From NCBI GenBank assembly GCA_937901445.1, contig CALDHY010000030.1:1-64000 (forward strand): a stretch of 64,000 bases of DNA, written 5' to 3'. Below are positions 1 to 8,204 of this stretch, piece by piece. The stretch is from an uncultured Selenomonadales bacterium. GTDB taxonomy: Bacteria; Bacillota; Negativicutes; Selenomonadales; Selenomonadaceae. How positions within the stretch are numbered: position 1 is the stretch's first letter; each line of letters opens with the position of its first letter. The notes below the pieces were generated by a model, which saw only the letters and a list, made by a program, of their open reading frames with translations, did no database searches and had not been told where the DNA came from. A program made the translations under genes and the position numbers.

Positions 1-65
1 TAACTGCAAAAGGCGTTGATTCAGCTGAAGCTGTCGATGCTTTAATTGATTTTATAAAAAAATGA
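1..65 (+). CDS. C-terminal end of an HPr-like protein (partial)
   Basis: Only the last 20 codons and a TGA at 63-65 are inside the window; the gene begins upstream. The visible tail (TAKGVDSAEAVDALIDFIKK) has the small-residue-rich helix pattern of the end of HPr phosphocarrier proteins of the sugar phosphotransferase system (compare the ending ASGADENDALNALEETM of Bacillus HPr, from memory). A mannose-family PTS operon occurs later in the window, which makes an HPr gene plausible. The fragment is too short to exclude another small alpha/beta protein. Confidence 0.45.
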   Translation, partial: TAKGVDSAEAVDALIDFIKK

Positions 66-83
66 AAGGAAGTTTTTAACAGT

Positions 84-1097
84 ATGATAGTTGTAATGTC
101 CCCCAACGCCACGAAAGAAAATCTTCAAAACGTGGTAAAAAAATTGGAGTCCATGAATCTGCGCACGCACCTTTCAACGGGCGATGAACGCACGATTGTC
201 GGAGTTATCGGCGATAAAAAAATTATTGCCAATCTTGAAATGGAAATGATGGCGGGCGTAGAAAAAACCGTCCGAATCACCGAAAAGTATAAACTTGTAA
301 GCCGTGATTTTCATCCGCAAGATACAATTATTGACGTTGACGGCGTGCAAATTGGCGGCAAAGAAATTATCGTAATGGCGGGACCTTGCGCGGTAGAAAA
401 TCTTGAACAACTGCGCGAGGCGGCGTCTGCAGTAAAAAAAGCCGGAGCTAAAATTTTGCGCGGCGGCGCGTACAAGCCCCGTACTTCCCCCTACGATTTT
501 CAAGGATTGGGCGAGGAAGGCTTAAAACTTTTGCGGCAAGTTGCTGACGAATTTGATATGAAAGTTGTTACTGAAGTTGTAGACCGTGAAGATATTCAGC
601 TTATGGAAAATTACGCAGATATTTTACAGGTCGGCGCGCGCAATATGCAAAACTTTCAAATGTTAAAAGCACTCGGCAAAAGTACAAAACCGATTATGTT
701 AAAGCGCGGACTTTCTGCAACAATTTCAGAATGGCTTAACGCGGCTGAATACATTATGACGGGCGGCAACGAAAATGTTATGTTCTGCGAACGCGGAATT
801 CGCACTTATGAAACTTTCACAAGAAACACGCTGGATTTAAGCGCGGTTGCGGCAGTCAAGGAACTTTCACATTTGCCAATAGTTGTAGATCCTTCACACG
901 GCACCGGACGCCGCCCGATGGTTGCTCCAATGGCTCGCGCGGCAATAGCGGCGGGCGCAGATGCTTTAATGATTGAAGTTCACCCGCACCCCGAAATTGC
1001 ACTTTCAGACGGCAACCAGTCATTGACGCCGGACGATTTTCAAAAGTTAATGGCAAATTTGGGCGAAATTGCAAAGGCTGTCGGTAAAACGATTTAG
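84..1097 (+). CDS. aroF: 3-deoxy-7-phosphoheptulonate synthase (DAHP synthase, type I with regulatory domain)
   Basis: This enzyme condenses phosphoenolpyruvate and erythrose 4-phosphate, the first step of aromatic amino-acid (shikimate) synthesis, in the cytoplasm. The 337 residues fit the Thermotoga/Bacillus AroA(G) class. Residues 1-70 form a ferredoxin-like regulatory domain (MIVVMSPNATKENL), then comes the TIM barrel with MAGPCAVEN, LRGGAYKPRTSPYDFQG, LQVGARNMQNF, LKRGLSATISEWL and VVDPSHGTGRR, all diagnostic. An AAAGGAAG Shine-Dalgarno lies about a dozen bases before the ATG at 84; a second in-frame ATG at 96 is less likely. tyrA follows 85 bases later, so the pair probably serves tyrosine/phenylalanine synthesis. 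The regulatory domain suggests feedback inhibition, but the effector cannot be read from sequence. Confidence 0.95.
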   Translation: MIVVMSPNATKENLQNVVKKLESMNLRTHLSTGDERTIVGVIGDKKIIANLEMEMMAGVEKTVRITEKYKLVSRDFHPQDTIIDVDGVQIGGKEIIVMAGPCAVENLEQLREAASAVKKAGAKILRGGAYKPRTSPYDFQGLGEEGLKLLRQVADEFDMKVVTEVVDREDIQLMENYADILQVGARNMQNFQMLKALGKSTKPIMLKRGLSATISEWLNAAEYIMTGGNENVMFCERGIRTYETFTRNTLDLSAVAAVKELSHLPIVVDPSHGTGRRPMVAPMARAAIAAGADALMIEVHPHPEIALSDGNQSLTPDDFQKLMANLGEIAKAVGKTI

Positions 1098-1133
1098 TAG
1101 TTTGGTAGTGTGATAGTGTGGTAGTGGTGTAGT
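1095..1133 (+). repeat. Short-unit array, TAGTG family, copy 1
   Basis: Degenerate 7-8-base units of the form GGTAGTG/TGATAGTG begin exactly at the aroF stop codon and supply several TAG triplets. Related arrays lie at 8078-8163 and 9489-9576. This copy has only the TAGTG-type arm and no CACTA-type arm, so it cannot fold on itself like the other two. Confidence 0.75.
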
Positions 1134-1182
1134 AAAAATCTGCGCAAAAATTTTTCTGTATAGGGCGGGTGATTGAAAATTT

Positions 1183-2067
1183 ATGATTAAACTTGCGATA
1201 ATTGGTGTTGGATTAATTGGCGGCTCTTTGGGATTGTGTTTGAAAGAAAAACTCGGCAACGAAATTTTTATTACCGGTCTTTGTCGAAGTGAAAAATCTA
1301 TGCAACTTGCAAAAAATTTAGGCGCGGTAGATTTTGCCTCTGCTGACATTGAAAAAGTTGTAAACGACGCAGATATTATTTACTTAAGCCCGCCTGTTTT
1401 GCAAATTGTTCCAATGGTAAAAAAAATTCTGCCCTACGTGAAAAGCGGCGCAATTCTCACTGACGCGGGCAGTACCAAAAAATATATTTGGCAGGAACTC
1501 AAAAAAATTCTGCCGGAAAATATTTATTACATTGCCGGGCACCCAATGACAGGGCGTGAAAAATCCGGCGTGGCGGCGGCTAAGGCAGACCTTTTCAAAA
1601 ATAAAGCTTACGTTATCGTTGAAAATACCGGCGCGCCCGTCGAGGCTAAAGAAAAATTAATGCAAATTCTGCGCCTGACTGATGCAAATTTTATCGAACT
1701 TGACATTGAAAAGCACGACCGTTGCGCGGCGATTATAAGTCACATTCCACATTTGGCGGCGGCGGCTCTTGTTATTTTGCTCAATCGCGCAGGCGACGAC
1801 TTAGAATCTTGCTTAAAACTTATTGGCGGCGGCTTCAAGGATACAACGCGAATTGCAAGTTCAAACGCTGATATGTGGGCTGATATTTGTATGACGAACG
1901 GCAAAGAAATTTCTGCTAATCTGCGCGAGTTGCAAAAAATTCTTGATGAAGTTATAAAAGCCGTTGACAATCAAGACAGACAATTCATACACGATTATTT
2001 TATACAATCAAAAACGCGCCGCGACGAAATTTTGGAAACTGTCGAGCGCAAATTTGATCCGAATTAA
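1183..2067 (+). CDS. tyrA: Prephenate dehydrogenase
   Basis: TyrA oxidatively decarboxylates prephenate to 4-hydroxyphenylpyruvate with NAD(P), committing chorismate-derived carbon to tyrosine. The 294-residue protein starts with a Rossmann nucleotide-binding motif (GVGLIGGSLG, about residues 7-16). It then carries the family signature GHPMTGREKSG (about 119-129) and the helical C-terminal dimerisation domain with the SHIPHLAAAAL helix. It ends without an ACT or chorismate-mutase domain, so it is the short monofunctional form. The gene follows aroF on the same strand. The Shine-Dalgarno is weak (GGGCGGGTGAT region), and the ATG at 1183 is the first that keeps the Rossmann strand intact. Confidence 0.95.
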   Translation: MIKLAIIGVGLIGGSLGLCLKEKLGNEIFITGLCRSEKSMQLAKNLGAVDFASADIEKVVNDADIIYLSPPVLQIVPMVKKILPYVKSGAILTDAGSTKKYIWQELKKILPENIYYIAGHPMTGREKSGVAAAKADLFKNKAYVIVENTGAPVEAKEKLMQILRLTDANFIELDIEKHDRCAAIISHIPHLAAAALVILLNRAGDDLESCLKLIGGGFKDTTRIASSNADMWADICMTNGKEISANLRELQKILDEVIKAVDNQDRQFIHDYFIQSKTRRDEILETVERKFDPN

Positions 2068-2100
2068 TTTAGGGGCTGGGGATTTTTCCTTAGTCTTTTT
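2067..2100 (+). terminator. tyrA terminator built from a heptad-type repeat
   Basis: Directly after the tyrA stop, GGCTGGGG and CCTTAGTC pair (with G-U wobbles) across an ATTTTT-type loop and are followed by seven T. This is the smallest example of the TAAGGAC/CCTTAGTC repeat family found at nine or more other places here. It separates tyrA from the convergent methyltransferase gene that ends at 2101. Confidence 0.6.
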
Positions 2101-3642
2101 TTATACAATTTTTAAAGTTTTTAAGGCGGGCAAACGATTTTCAATAAAAGTTTTGGCACCTTTAGTAAATTCAGAAATATTTTCTTCGGCAGTTTGAAGC
2201 GGTTTACCCTGAATAACCAAAACTTGTCCCGCACTTGAAAAAACATTCCAAGCGTAATTTGCAATTTCGTCAGCCGTATTCAAGCCGTCAAAAATTGCCG
2301 CCGCAAAAATCCTTTCAAACCTGTTGAGTGCAACGCCGCCGCCGGTTACGGGGCTTGCCAAAAATTGAACTTCATCAGAATATTTGGCGCGTTCGCAAAT
2401 GTATTTATTTAAAGAGTGGCAATGCTTTTCAACTTTTTGAACGGCGTCTTCATTTTGGCAGGGCGAAATTTTGCCGGTATTAACAAGCACTATCAAAATT
2501 TCTTCAAGATTAGCTGCCGTAATATCAGGATTATTTTTATTGAATGCTTGAAAATTTTTGGGGCGGAAATTTTCAGCCGCGAGGTATTCAAAAATTTTTT
2601 CACGGTGTTTTTCATTCAAGCTCATTTGAGTGCGTCCGACGTTAAATTTTTCCGGCAGAGGATTTATATCATTGGCAACGTAATTTGTCTCAATGATACG
2701 TTTCATTTTGACAAGAGGCGAAATTTTTACTGCGCCGCGAACCGAAATATCTTTTCTGAATTGGCGATTCAAAAAATAATCCTTGACTTGTTCACGCATA
2801 ATTGGATTTTCAAACGTATTTAAAAATTCAATACAATCTGCAGGCAAAATATATTTTTCTAATTTCTCAATCAATTCGGCAGTACAAGCAAAATCGACTT
2901 TCGCCGCCTGAAACATTTCAGCAACTTCATTGAAGTACATACAAATCCAATCGCGGTTAAAATATTCGTGCGCCAAATAGTCGTGGTTATGTTTCTTCGT
3001 ATTTTCAAAAATTTGTTTAACGTCGGGGACGCGCTGAAAATAACCTGCCTTTGAAATAATTTTTTCTGTAAATTTTAAAGCCTCTTCAACGCGGTTAAAA
3101 GTTTTGCCGCTATGTTGAGAGTAATTGTCGTACAAAATGAAAAGTTCACGCATTGGCGCGGCGGGCGACCAGCCGGGATAACAATTATAACTGTTGTATA
3201 AAATTCCGCCCGGCTTCAAAAATTTCCGCGCAAATTCTACAATGTGTTTCTGATTTTCAGGGCTAATCCAAGACCAAATACCATGCAAGCTGATTGAATC
3301 AAATTTCGGTAAATCTGCGCGATTAAGCATTTCCTCAAAACTGTCATCAAAAAGTTTTGCGCCACAACCGGACGCTTGACAAAGTTTATTTGCGTGCGCC
3401 GAGTGTGCAGGGTTAAAATCTGTGCCGAAATAATTTCCTGCATTTGCGGCGGCGTGAATGTTTACGGTGACGCCCTGTCCAAAACCAAGTTCACAGTGGC
3501 TTTCTTCACCGGAAAAATGGGGGGGGGTAGTATCAACGCCGTTTACAAGTAAACAAAAACGTAAATAAACCGGATTCAATTCTCTGTAGTAGCCGTAAGT
3601 ATAAGTTGATTCAGTAAAATAGCCGTCATTCCAATTATTCAT
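2101..3642 (-). CDS. Class I SAM-dependent methyltransferase with methyltransferase regulatory domain
   Basis: This is a predicted S-adenosylmethionine-dependent methyltransferase of unknown substrate. An N-terminal Rossmann-like fold (about residues 40-210) has the SAM-binding loop CELGFGQGVTVNIHAA and the acidic strand-2 end YFGTDFNPAHSA. The region LHGIWSWISPENQ...LKPGGILYNSYNCYPGW matches the family that combines Methyltransf_12-like and MethyTransf_Reg domains, which includes the rickettsial OmpB lysine methyltransferases. About 300 further residues make up the regulatory/C-terminal domain. The start at 3642 is chosen because a GGGAGG Shine-Dalgarno ends 8 bases upstream; the longer frame to 3657 would place that site inside the gene. 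It is transcribed alone, divergent from accC. A protein-lysine target in the envelope is possible but not shown. Confidence 0.8.
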   Translation of the reverse strand: MNNWNDGYFTESTYTYGYYRELNPVYLRFCLLVNGVDTTPPHFSGEESHCELGFGQGVTVNIHAAANAGNYFGTDFNPAHSAHANKLCQASGCGAKLFDDSFEEMLNRADLPKFDSISLHGIWSWISPENQKHIVEFARKFLKPGGILYNSYNCYPGWSPAAPMRELFILYDNYSQHSGKTFNRVEEALKFTEKIISKAGYFQRVPDVKQIFENTKKHNHDYLAHEYFNRDWICMYFNEVAEMFQAAKVDFACTAELIEKLEKYILPADCIEFLNTFENPIMREQVKDYFLNRQFRKDISVRGAVKISPLVKMKRIIETNYVANDINPLPEKFNVGRTQMSLNEKHREKIFEYLAAENFRPKNFQAFNKNNPDITAANLEEILIVLVNTGKISPCQNEDAVQKVEKHCHSLNKYICERAKYSDEVQFLASPVTGGGVALNRFERIFAAAIFDGLNTADEIANYAWNVFSSAGQVLVIQGKPLQTAEENISEFTKGAKTFIENRLPALKTLKIV

Positions 3643-3710
3643 AAAAAAACCTCCCAAAATTTTACAGCCGAAATTTTAACATACGACGCCGCAAATTTAA
3701 ATAAATTTTG

Positions 3711-3740
3711 TTGAAAAGAATTGCGCCTTTCTGATAAAAT
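3711..3740 (+). promoter_or_regulatory. Sigma-70 promoter of accC
   Basis: TTGAAA (3711-3716), an 18-base spacer and TAAAAT (3735-3740) precede the accC ribosome-binding site. Confidence 0.6.
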
Positions 3741-3766
3741 TAGAAAAAGATTTGGAGGTGTACAAT

Positions 3767-5209
3767 ATGTTCAAAAGAGTTTTGATAGCGAATCGCGGCG
3801 AAATTGCAGTACGTGTCATTCGTGCTTGTCAAGAATTGGGAATTGAAACGGTTGCAGTTTATTCTGACGCGGACAAAAACGCCCTTCATACTCAAATGGC
3901 AGATATTCGTTGCCACATTGGACCGGCTGACGCAATGGAAAGTTACCTGAACAAAGACGCCCTGATTCGCGCCGCCCGTGAATCTAAGGCAGATGCAGTT
4001 CATCCCGGCTACGGTTTTCTTTCTGAAGATACAGCTTTTGCTGAAATGGTAGTCAACGCCGGTTTAACGTGGATTGGACCTTTGCCGGAAACAATTAAAC
4101 TTGTCGGCGATAAAGACGCCGCACGTGATGCCGTTGAGCCTTCAGGTATTCCAATGGCAAAAGGCAGCCCGCCGATTTACAACAACAATATTGCGTTGGA
4201 ATTGGCAAAATTTGTCGGTTATCCTGCGATTTTAAAACCTGTTTCAGGCGGCGGCGGCAAGGGTATGTTTATTGTTCACGATGAAGAGGAACTCCAAAAA
4301 GTTTTGAACGTTATAGATGTGAAAAAAATTCGCTATTACTTTGAACATTATATCGAAAATTCCCGCCATATCGAAGTACAAATTGTGGCTGACAATTTCG
4401 GTGAGGTAATTCATTTGGGCGAACGCGAATGTTCAATTCAACGCCGCAACCAAAAACTTTTGGAAGAATCGCCGTCAATCGCCTTGAGTGAAGAAATGCG
4501 CGAGCGCGTCGGTAAATTGGCAGTGGCGGCGGCTAAAAGCGTTCACTATTCCAGCATTGGTACGGTTGAATTTTTATTAGACCTTGCAACGCACGAATTT
4601 TATTTTATGGAAATTAACCCGCGCGTACAGGTTGAACACGGTATTACAGAGGCGATAACCGGAATTGATTTAGTGCGTACGCAAATAAAAATTGCCGCCG
4701 GTGAGCCGTTAGACTTTTCGCAGAAAGACGTTAAATTCAGAGGGCACGCCATAGAATGCAGAATTAACGCTGAAGACCCTGACAATAATTTTATGCCCGC
4801 GCCCGGCAAAATTACTTTTATGCACGAGCCGTCCGGTCCGCGTGTAAGATTTGACAGCGGCGTAGCGGCAGGGCTTGCGATTGAGCCTTATTATGATTCT
4901 TTAATTGCAAAAGTTATCGTACACGGCAGGACGCGCGGCGACGCTATTAAAATTATGCAACGCGCCTTAAACGAATTTATTATTGAGGGCGAAGATTTGA
5001 AAACTACAATTTCGCTCCATCAAAAAATTTTGGCAGATACTTATTTTCGCACCGGCAACATTGACACGCAATTTATCAATAAGCGTTTGCCGATTTACGC
5101 CAAAGAGCCGAAAAAACTTTCACTCAAAGAAAAATTAAATTTGAAAACAATGTTGAGCGAAAATTTGACAACGGTTTTTGACGCCGGAATTAATGACTTT
5201 GAAGATTAA
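3767..5209 (+). CDS. accC: Biotin carboxylase (acetyl-CoA carboxylase subunit AccC type)
   Basis: This ATP-grasp enzyme carboxylates biotin on a carrier protein using bicarbonate and ATP; the product is used for malonyl-CoA or another acyl-CoA/pyruvate carboxylation. The 480 residues show the biotin-carboxylase N-domain (MFKRVLIANRGEIAVRVIRA), HPGYGFLSED, the glycine-rich ATP loop GGGGKGM, HIEVQI, the ERECSIQRRNQK signature and MEINPRVQVEH. The start at 3767 has GGAGGTG eight bases upstream. It is about 30 residues longer than E. coli AccC through a charged C-terminal tail. No accB or carboxyltransferase gene is adjacent and it has its own promoter and terminator, so it works with partners encoded elsewhere. 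A role in a decarboxylase or pyruvate carboxylase complex cannot be excluded. Confidence 0.9.
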   Translation: MFKRVLIANRGEIAVRVIRACQELGIETVAVYSDADKNALHTQMADIRCHIGPADAMESYLNKDALIRAARESKADAVHPGYGFLSEDTAFAEMVVNAGLTWIGPLPETIKLVGDKDAARDAVEPSGIPMAKGSPPIYNNNIALELAKFVGYPAILKPVSGGGGKGMFIVHDEEELQKVLNVIDVKKIRYYFEHYIENSRHIEVQIVADNFGEVIHLGERECSIQRRNQKLLEESPSIALSEEMRERVGKLAVAAAKSVHYSSIGTVEFLLDLATHEFYFMEINPRVQVEHGITEAITGIDLVRTQIKIAAGEPLDFSQKDVKFRGHAIECRINAEDPDNNFMPAPGKITFMHEPSGPRVRFDSGVAAGLAIEPYYDSLIAKVIVHGRTRGDAIKIMQRALNEFIIEGEDLKTTISLHQKILADTYFRTGNIDTQFINKRLPIYAKEPKKLSLKEKLNLKTMLSENLTTVFDAGINDFED

Positions 5210-5231
5210 TTTTTAAACTACAAAAAAGTTT

Positions 5232-5261
5232 TAGCCGCTTGAAAGAGTCGGCTATTTTTTT
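5232..5261 (+). terminator. Rho-independent terminator of accC
   Basis: The stem TAGCCG/CGGCTA (5232-5237 and 5249-5254) is followed by seven T. Confidence 0.85.
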
Positions 5262-5297
5262 ATGAGTCAATCTCTTTGAAAATTAAAAAAATTTATG

Positions 5298-5324
5298 TTG
5301 CAAATGTGAAAAATATGGTATAAT
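5298..5324 (+). promoter_or_regulatory. Promoter of the TAXI lipoprotein gene
   Basis: TTGCAA (5298-5303) and a perfect TATAAT (5319-5324) are 15 bases apart, with a TGG directly before the -10 (extended -10 type). Confidence 0.7.
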
Positions 5325-5366
5325 TTGCGCAGGAATTTAAAAAAAATTTTTTAAGGAGTGTTATTA

Positions 5367-6335
5367 ATGAAGTTACCAAAAATTTTTAAACGTGTACTGA
5401 CGGCGGGGCTTGCTTTGGCAATGGCTATAGGCGTTGCAGGTTGCGGCACCGGCAGCGACCAGAGCGAAAACTTTTTGAACATTGCAACCGGCGGCACGGC
5501 GGGGACTTATTATCCGATAGGCGGAGCACTTGCTGAAGTTATTAACAAAGAAGTTCAAGGCGTCAACGCCGCCGCACAAAGTACCGGCGCATCCGTTGCA
5601 AATATCAATATGTTGATGGATGGACAAGTTGAAATGGCGATTGTTCAAAATGACATAACCTATTACGCTGTCAACGGTACAAATATGTTCGATAAAAAAG
5701 TTGAAAACCTGCGCGGTATTGCCTCACTTTATCCTGAAACTTGCCAATTTGTAACAACAGTTGATTCAGGTATTATGTCAGTTGCAGATTTAAAGGGTAA
5801 AAGAGTTGCAGTTGGCGCAGCAGGCTCCGGCGTTGAAGCTAACGTTCGCCAAATTCTTCAAGCTTACGGTATAACTTATGACGATATTGAAGAGCAATTT
5901 TTATCATTTGCTGAAGGCGCAAACGCCCTTAAAGACGGCACGGTTGATGTTGCTTGCGTAACTGCAGGTTATCCTACTGCCTCAATTCAAGACGTTGCTT
6001 CACAGAAAAAAATTCGCCTCCTTCCGCTTGATGAAGACAAAATTACCGCGCTTACAATCGATTATCCTTTCTACACAAGGACAGTTATTCCCGGCGGCGT
6101 TTATCAAGGATTTGAAGGCGAAATTGCAACTGTCAGCGTAATGGCTATTCTTGTTGCAACAGACAAAATGGACGATAAAACCGGCTATGACGTAACAAAG
6201 GCAATTTTCACTCACACCGATAAACTTGTAGCGGCTCACTCTGCGGCAAAATCTATTGAAAAGAAAACCGCTCTTGCAGGTATGGGCTTTATCAAAATGA
6301 ATGACGGTGCAGAAAAATTCCTTAAAGAACAATAA
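5367..6335 (+). CDS. TAXI-family TRAP transporter solute-binding lipoprotein
   Basis: This is the extracytoplasmic binding protein of a tripartite ATP-independent transporter of the TAXI type; known members bind glutamate or other dicarboxylate-like ligands. The signal peptide ends in a lipobox (IGVAGC, Cys about residue 28), so the mature protein is membrane-anchored. The hallmark IATGGTAGTYYPIGGALAEV lies at about residues 40-60, followed by GASVANINMLMDGQVEMAI and VGAAGSGVEAN. The start at 5367 has AAGGAG nine bases upstream; an in-frame GTG at 5358 overlaps that site. The membrane component (fused DctQM) is not in the window. The gene is monocistronic, with its own promoter and a strong terminator. 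Confidence 0.9.
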   Translation: MKLPKIFKRVLTAGLALAMAIGVAGCGTGSDQSENFLNIATGGTAGTYYPIGGALAEVINKEVQGVNAAAQSTGASVANINMLMDGQVEMAIVQNDITYYAVNGTNMFDKKVENLRGIASLYPETCQFVTTVDSGIMSVADLKGKRVAVGAAGSGVEANVRQILQAYGITYDDIEEQFLSFAEGANALKDGTVDVACVTAGYPTASIQDVASQKKIRLLPLDEDKITALTIDYPFYTRTVIPGGVYQGFEGEIATVSVMAILVATDKMDDKTGYDVTKAIFTHTDKLVAAHSAAKSIEKKTALAGMGFIKMNDGAEKFLKEQ

Positions 6336-6373
6336 GAGCAAAAAGCTGAAGGCAAAAGTTAAAAATTCCTTAT

Positions 6374-6409
6374 AAAAAAGACCGTACCATTTGCCGGTAC
6401 GGTTTTTTT
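6374..6409 (+). terminator. Bidirectional terminator between the TAXI gene and ftsL
   Basis: The perfect stem ACCGTACC/GGTACGGT (6381-6388 and 6396-6403) has a T-run on the right and an A-run on the left. It can therefore stop both the plus-strand TAXI transcript and the minus-strand rsmH-ftsL transcript. Confidence 0.85.
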
Positions 6410-6414
6410 AGTGT

Positions 6415-6786
6415 CTATCTTTCATGTGCAAAGTACAATTTTTCCGGTACGTCCATACCCAATTCATCCTGCGCAATTTGTTTAATGCGGCTCGGCGATT
6501 TCAACTTTGCAATTTCGATTTTTAAGCGTTCGTTTTCAAGTTCGAGTTGTTGCGCCTGATTTTGCGTGGCAACCAGCGCGTAACCGCGACTTGCACTGAT
6601 ACCGCTGCGAATCACGACCAACATTGCCAAAAGTGAAATGACGATAAAAGCAACGCGGCAACGCGACCGTAAAAGATGATTCAGTTTTGGGCGGTAATTT
6701 ATAAGTCTAAGTTTTGAAGTATTTTCTGCAGATTGAATTTCATTTTGAATTTCGGCGTTGGTATTTTGTTGGTTACGCCTTGTCAT
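6415..6786 (-). CDS. ftsL: Cell division protein FtsL
   Basis: A small bitopic division protein of 123 residues that in the family joins FtsB/DivIC and FtsQ/DivIB in the septal complex. A charged cytoplasmic N-terminus is followed by one membrane helix (about residues 45-63, VAFIVISLLAMLVVI), then a heptad-like coiled coil (LELENERLKIEIAKL) and the IAQDELGMDVPE ending typical of FtsL. The start at 6786 is preceded by GAGGGGG. The gene follows rsmH by 11 bases, the conserved mraW-ftsL order of the dcw cluster. The usual next gene (a pbpB/spoVD homologue) is absent here; a PBP of that type sits at 29.9 kb instead. Confidence 0.85.
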   Translation of the reverse strand: MTRRNQQNTNAEIQNEIQSAENTSKLRLINYRPKLNHLLRSRCRVAFIVISLLAMLVVIRSGISASRGYALVATQNQAQQLELENERLKIEIAKLKSPSRIKQIAQDELGMDVPEKLYFAHER

Positions 6787-6797
6787 AATAGTCCCCC

Positions 6798-7727
6798 TCA
6801 AATAATTTTTTCCGCCGTACGAAGTTTGGCAGATTTCGCACGGGAATTTTTATTTAATTCTTCGACAGTAGCAGTTGCAGCTTTACCTAAAATTTTAATT
6901 TCGGCTTTGTGGTTGCACACGCAGACGGGAAAATTTTTTGGGCAAATGCAGTCCTGCGCGAGTGTCTTGAAAGTATTTTTTACAATCCTGTCTTCAAGCG
7001 AATGGAAAGTAATAATAGCAATTCGCCCGCCAAATTTCAAGTGTCGAACTGCTGAAATTATCGCCGCGTTCAAAATTTCCAATTCGTGATTAACTTCAAT
7101 TCGCACGGCTTGAAAAACTCTTTTGGCGGGATGTCCGCCGTCAGAAATTTTTGGTACAGATTTTTCAATAATTTTGACAAGTTCGCCGGTAGTTTCAATC
7201 GCAGAATTTTTACGCGCGCCGACAATATTTTTTGCAATTCGTTTTGAAAATCTTTCTTCGCCGTATTCGCTGAAAATTTTTACTAAAGAATCTTCGTCGT
7301 AATTGTTGATAACGTCAAACGCAGAAAAATTTTTCGTGCGGTCCATTCTCATATCAAGCGGCGCGTCATTCATATAGGAAAAGCCGCGTTCGGCAGTGTC
7401 AATTTGATATGACGAAACGCCCAAATCGAAAAGTGCGCCGTCAATTTTCTCAACGCCTAAACTGTCAAGAATTTTATCAAGTTCAGAAAAATTGCCGTGA
7501 ACAATTTCAACTTTGCAACTCAAGCCGGAAAGTTTTTCACGCGCCGCGCTTATTGCGTCTTCGTCCCTGTCAATTCCAATTAAAAATCCGTCCGAGTCTA
7601 AACTTTCGCCAATTTTCAAAGAATGCCCGCCGCCGCCCAATGTACAATCCAAATAAATTCCGTGCGGCTGAATGTTAAGAGCGTCAATAACTTCATTCAA
7701 CATTACGCTTTTATGTTCAAACTTCAA
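6798..7727 (-). CDS. rsmH: 16S rRNA (cytosine1402-N4)-methyltransferase RsmH (MraW)
   Basis: It methylates N4 of C1402 in the 16S rRNA decoding centre. The 309-residue protein begins FEHKSVMLNEVID, has the SAM loop CTLGGGGHS, DRDEDAI, FDLGVSSYQID and RGFSYMNDAPLDMRMD, and the C-terminal signature TFHSLEDRIVKN. These are all RsmH hallmarks. The start is a TTG at 7727 with AAGGTGAAGGG upstream; starting at the first ATG would remove the conserved FxHxSV segment. It is the first gene of the rsmH-ftsL unit, with a promoter at 7758-7786. Confidence 0.95.
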   Translation of the reverse strand: MKFEHKSVMLNEVIDALNIQPHGIYLDCTLGGGGHSLKIGESLDSDGFLIGIDRDEDAISAAREKLSGLSCKVEIVHGNFSELDKILDSLGVEKIDGALFDLGVSSYQIDTAERGFSYMNDAPLDMRMDRTKNFSAFDVINNYDEDSLVKIFSEYGEERFSKRIAKNIVGARKNSAIETTGELVKIIEKSVPKISDGGHPAKRVFQAVRIEVNHELEILNAAIISAVRHLKFGGRIAIITFHSLEDRIVKNTFKTLAQDCICPKNFPVCVCNHKAEIKILGKAATATVEELNKNSRAKSAKLRTAEKII

Positions 7728-7757
7728 CGCCCTTCACCTTCCAATTTCTTTATTCAA

Positions 7758-7786
7758 GTTATATCAGAAAATTCCTTCAAACGCAA
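7758..7786 (-). promoter_or_regulatory. Promoter of rsmH-ftsL
   Basis: On the minus strand TTGCGT, a 17-base spacer and TATAAC lie about 30 bases before the rsmH start. Confidence 0.55.
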
Positions 7787-7810
7787 GAAAAATTTTTCAG
7801 TCAAAATTCA

Positions 7811-7838
7811 TTGACGATTTGACGATACGTGATATAAT
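7811..7838 (+). promoter_or_regulatory. Promoter of the DUF1858 gene
   Basis: TTGACG (7811-7816), 16 bases, TATAAT (7833-7838), followed by AGGAGG at the ribosome-binding site. Confidence 0.75.
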
Positions 7839-7862
7839 TCAACAGTTTAGGAGGTTTTTAAA

Positions 7863-8096
7863 ATGAAAATTACTAAAGATATGAATATAATTGAAGTTGT
7901 TCAGAAATATCCTGATACCATCGGCGTTTTTATGTACGCGGGAATGGGTTGTTTCGGTTGCCACGTCGCGCAGTTTGAAACTGTCGAAGAAGGCGCAATG
8001 GCTCATGGAATTGACGTTGATGCACTTGTTGACGCGCTTAATGAAGTTATTGAGGCGTCAGATGAACCGGCGCAAACTAGTGAGGTAGTGGGATAG
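7863..8096 (+). CDS. DUF1858 / redox-disulfide domain protein
   Basis: A 77-residue protein consisting of one DUF1858 domain (the hybrid-cluster-protein-associated redox disulfide domain). It carries YPDTIGVFMYAGMGCFGCHV with the family CxxC (GCFGC) and ETVEEGAMAHGID. The family's biochemical role is not established; the two cysteines suggest redox or metal chemistry. A perfect AGGAGG lies before the ATG. The last seven or so codons (QTSEVVG and the stop) are encoded by the start of the TAGTG-type repeat array, so the C-terminal tail appears to derive from repeat DNA. A hairpin terminator follows at 8166. Confidence 0.85.
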   Translation: MKITKDMNIIEVVQKYPDTIGVFMYAGMGCFGCHVAQFETVEEGAMAHGIDVDALVDALNEVIEASDEPAQTSEVVG

Positions 8097-8163
8097 TGCG
8101 ATAGTTGGATAGTGTTTACTACACCACTACCACACTATACCACTATCACACTACAAAACTACA
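8078..8163 (+). repeat. Short-unit array, TAGTG family, copy 2 (inverted arms)
   Basis: TAGTG-type units (GGTAGTG, GATAGTG, GGATAGTG) run to about 8114, then flip to CACTA-type units (CCACTAC, CACACTA, CACTATC). The two arms are roughly complementary, giving a long imperfect hairpin. The left arm overlaps the 3' end of the DUF1858 coding region. Confidence 0.75.
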
Positions 8164-8165
8164 AC

Positions 8166-8200
8166 GACGGCGTAGAAAAAATTTGCGCCGTTTATTTTTT
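8166..8200 (+). terminator. Terminator-like hairpin just upstream of the DUF512 gene
   Basis: GACGGCG (8166-8172) pairs with CGCCGTT (8186-8192) and is followed by a TTTATTTTTT run ending four bases before the next ATG. It probably ends the DUF1858 transcript, but may also limit or regulate expression of the downstream gene. Confidence 0.65.
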
Positions 8201-8204
8201 AGCT

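Noticed and set aside
8112..8204. N-terminal extension of the DUF512 protein
   Set aside because: It would translate repeat DNA and the terminator hairpin; the conserved PDZ-like region starts at 8205.
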